From: JAVBMO01 sp031552355 | Lineage (GTDB): Bacteria; Bacteroidota; Bacteroidia; Bacteroidales; P3 | NCBI GenBank assembly: GCA_031552355.1 | Contig: JAVBMO010000028.1 | Coordinates: 1 to 14,251, forward strand | Direction: 5' to 3' | DNA: 14,251 nt | In this document: in pieces, positions 13,867 through 14,251 of the stretch | How positions within the stretch are numbered: the first letter of the stretch is position 1 | Layout: each line of letters starts with the position of its first letter | Notes under the pieces: generated by a model | Told to the model about the DNA's origin: nothing | The model's database searches: none | What the model saw: the letters and a program-made list of their open reading frames with translations, nothing else | Translations under genes and position numbers: made by a program

Positions 13867-13911
13867 ATAAGAAGGCCTGTTAGGTTTTGGAAACCTAACA
13901 GGCCTTCTTAT
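13867..13911. terminator. 21-bp perfect hairpin, copy 2 (GGCCTGTTAGG family)
   Basis: TAAGAAGGCCTGTTAGGTTT (13868-13887) pairs fully with 13891-13910, plus an outer A-T pair, around a 3-nt loop TGG. It has a compensatory A-T to G-C change relative to copy 1, and its loop is the reverse complement of the loop in copy 1. Confidence 0.7.
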
Positions 13912-13914
13912 GAT

Positions 13915-13959
13915 GATGAATTATGAATGGCGCGCAGCGCCAACCATTCATAATTCATC
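13915..13959. repeat. 16-bp stem GATGAATTATGAATGG hairpin, copy 2
   Basis: The left arm 13915-13930 pairs perfectly with 13944-13959. Inside is TGGCGC-GCA-GCGCCA (13928-13942), which competes with the inner part of the outer stem. It lies just downstream of the T9SS gene stop at 13985, on that gene's strand, so it may act as its terminator or 3' stabiliser. Confidence 0.65.
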
Positions 13960-13984
13960 GTTTATAGTTCATCATTAGAACTGT

Positions 13985-14251
13985 TCATCGTTTGGTTACT
14001 TTTCTCACCGCATTCCCCACTTTTACAAAATAGGTTCCGCTTGGCAAATGGCCGATATTGATTTCCGTTTTTTCGCCGGTAATGGCAAAAGTACCTACCA
14101 ACTTACCCACAAGGTCGAAGATTTCTATAGATTGCTTCGTTCCTCGCAATGACGTGGCTGTTTGGCTGTTCCACTTTCCACTTTCAATTGTCAGCTGTCC
14201 ATTAATTACCGGGTTCGGATACACGACAAACTTTGCTTCTTCTGCTTGGGC
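13985..14251 (-). CDS. T9SS type A sorting domain-containing protein, C-terminal end only
   Basis: The minus-strand frame is open through the right edge, so this is the last 88 residues of a larger secreted protein whose start and functional domains are outside the window; the GTG at 14222-14224 is not a start. It reads A-Q-A-E-E-A-K-F-V-V-Y-P-N-P-V, the first conserved block of the type A C-terminal domain. The middle block I-E-I-F-D-L-V-G-K and the final block L-P-S-G-T-Y-F-V-K-V with a basic V-R-K-V-T-K-R end follow. Such domains direct cargo through the type IX system in the outer membrane and are then removed. Between the first and middle blocks lies T-S-L-R-G-T-K-Q-S, encoded by a dispersed nucleotide repeat inserted in frame. 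The identity of the cargo is unknown. Confidence 0.93.
   Translation of the reverse strand, partial: AQAEEAKFVVYPNPVINGQLTIESGKWNSQTATSLRGTKQSIEIFDLVGKLVGTFAITGEKTEINIGHLPSGTYFVKVGNAVRKVTKR
14130..14154 (-). repeat. Dispersed CATTGCGAGGAACGAAGCAAT repeat inserted in frame in the T9SS domain
   Basis: Read on the minus strand, CGTCATTGCGAGG then AACGAAGCAATC is an imperfect palindrome with ATTGC/GCAAT ends, of the same family as 13319-13347. It is translated as T-S-L-R-G-T-K-Q-S within the coding region and does not break the frame. Confidence 0.75.

Noticed and set aside
13319..13960. CRISPR array
   Set aside because: Repeats are palindromes of several different families with irregular spacing; there are no uniform direct repeats with unique spacers and no cas genes.
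13350..13960. Simple recent tandem duplication of 370 bp
   Set aside because: The two units differ by many substitutions, an inverted hairpin loop, one unit-specific hairpin and only-synonymous changes in the coding tail. Older paralogy or recombination fits better than a fresh duplication.

Overview
This window looks like chromosome of a moderately AT-rich member of the Bacteroidota, probably Bacteroidales-like. Three things point there. Several genes are preceded by the Bacteroidota -7 promoter box TAnnTTTG. Lipoproteins have short lipoboxes followed by charged residues. The right edge carries a type IX secretion (T9SS) C-terminal sorting domain. No rRNA, tRNA, CRISPR array, transposase or phage gene was seen.

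Positions 1-11864 are mostly ordinary core genome. In order they hold: the 3' end of the ribosome-assembly GTPase gene obgE; a beta-helix lipoprotein; a fused NfnA-NfnB-type iron-sulfur flavoprotein; a GT4 glycosyltransferase; two FKBP-family lipoproteins in an operon; and smpB. On the opposite strand lies a rarA-dus operon, whose end overlaps smpB tail to tail by 13 bp. A divergent intergenic region then leads into a DppB-type permease and tpiA.

From about 11865 to the end the character changes. Only prmA (12391-13230) and the partial T9SS cargo gene (13985-14251, minus strand) are real genes. The rest is repeat DNA: two copies of a composite double hairpin downstream of tpiA and prmA, a 414-bp noncoding block bounded by 14-bp inverted repeats upstream of prmA, and a dense repeat island (13227-13960) between the convergent prmA and T9SS genes.

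The island contains two copies of a roughly 140-bp element with 11-bp terminal inverted repeats, each followed by a 20-bp perfect-stem hairpin and an ATGAATGG hairpin. Between the two copies lies a 24-codon ghost of a T9SS C-terminus. It differs from the intact downstream copy by six bases, all synonymous. The intact copy itself carries an in-frame insertion of a dispersed repeat, read as a short peptide. Together these suggest that T9SS gene tails and repeat modules are being duplicated, recombined and domesticated here, which is the most interesting signal in the window.

Functionally, the core genes cover ribosome assembly and rescue (obgE, smpB, prmA), tRNA modification (dus), replication-fork maintenance (rarA), central carbon metabolism (tpiA), redox balance (nfnAB-like) and envelope functions (lipoproteins, glycosyltransferase, permease, T9SS cargo). 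They are adjacent housekeeping units, not one pathway.
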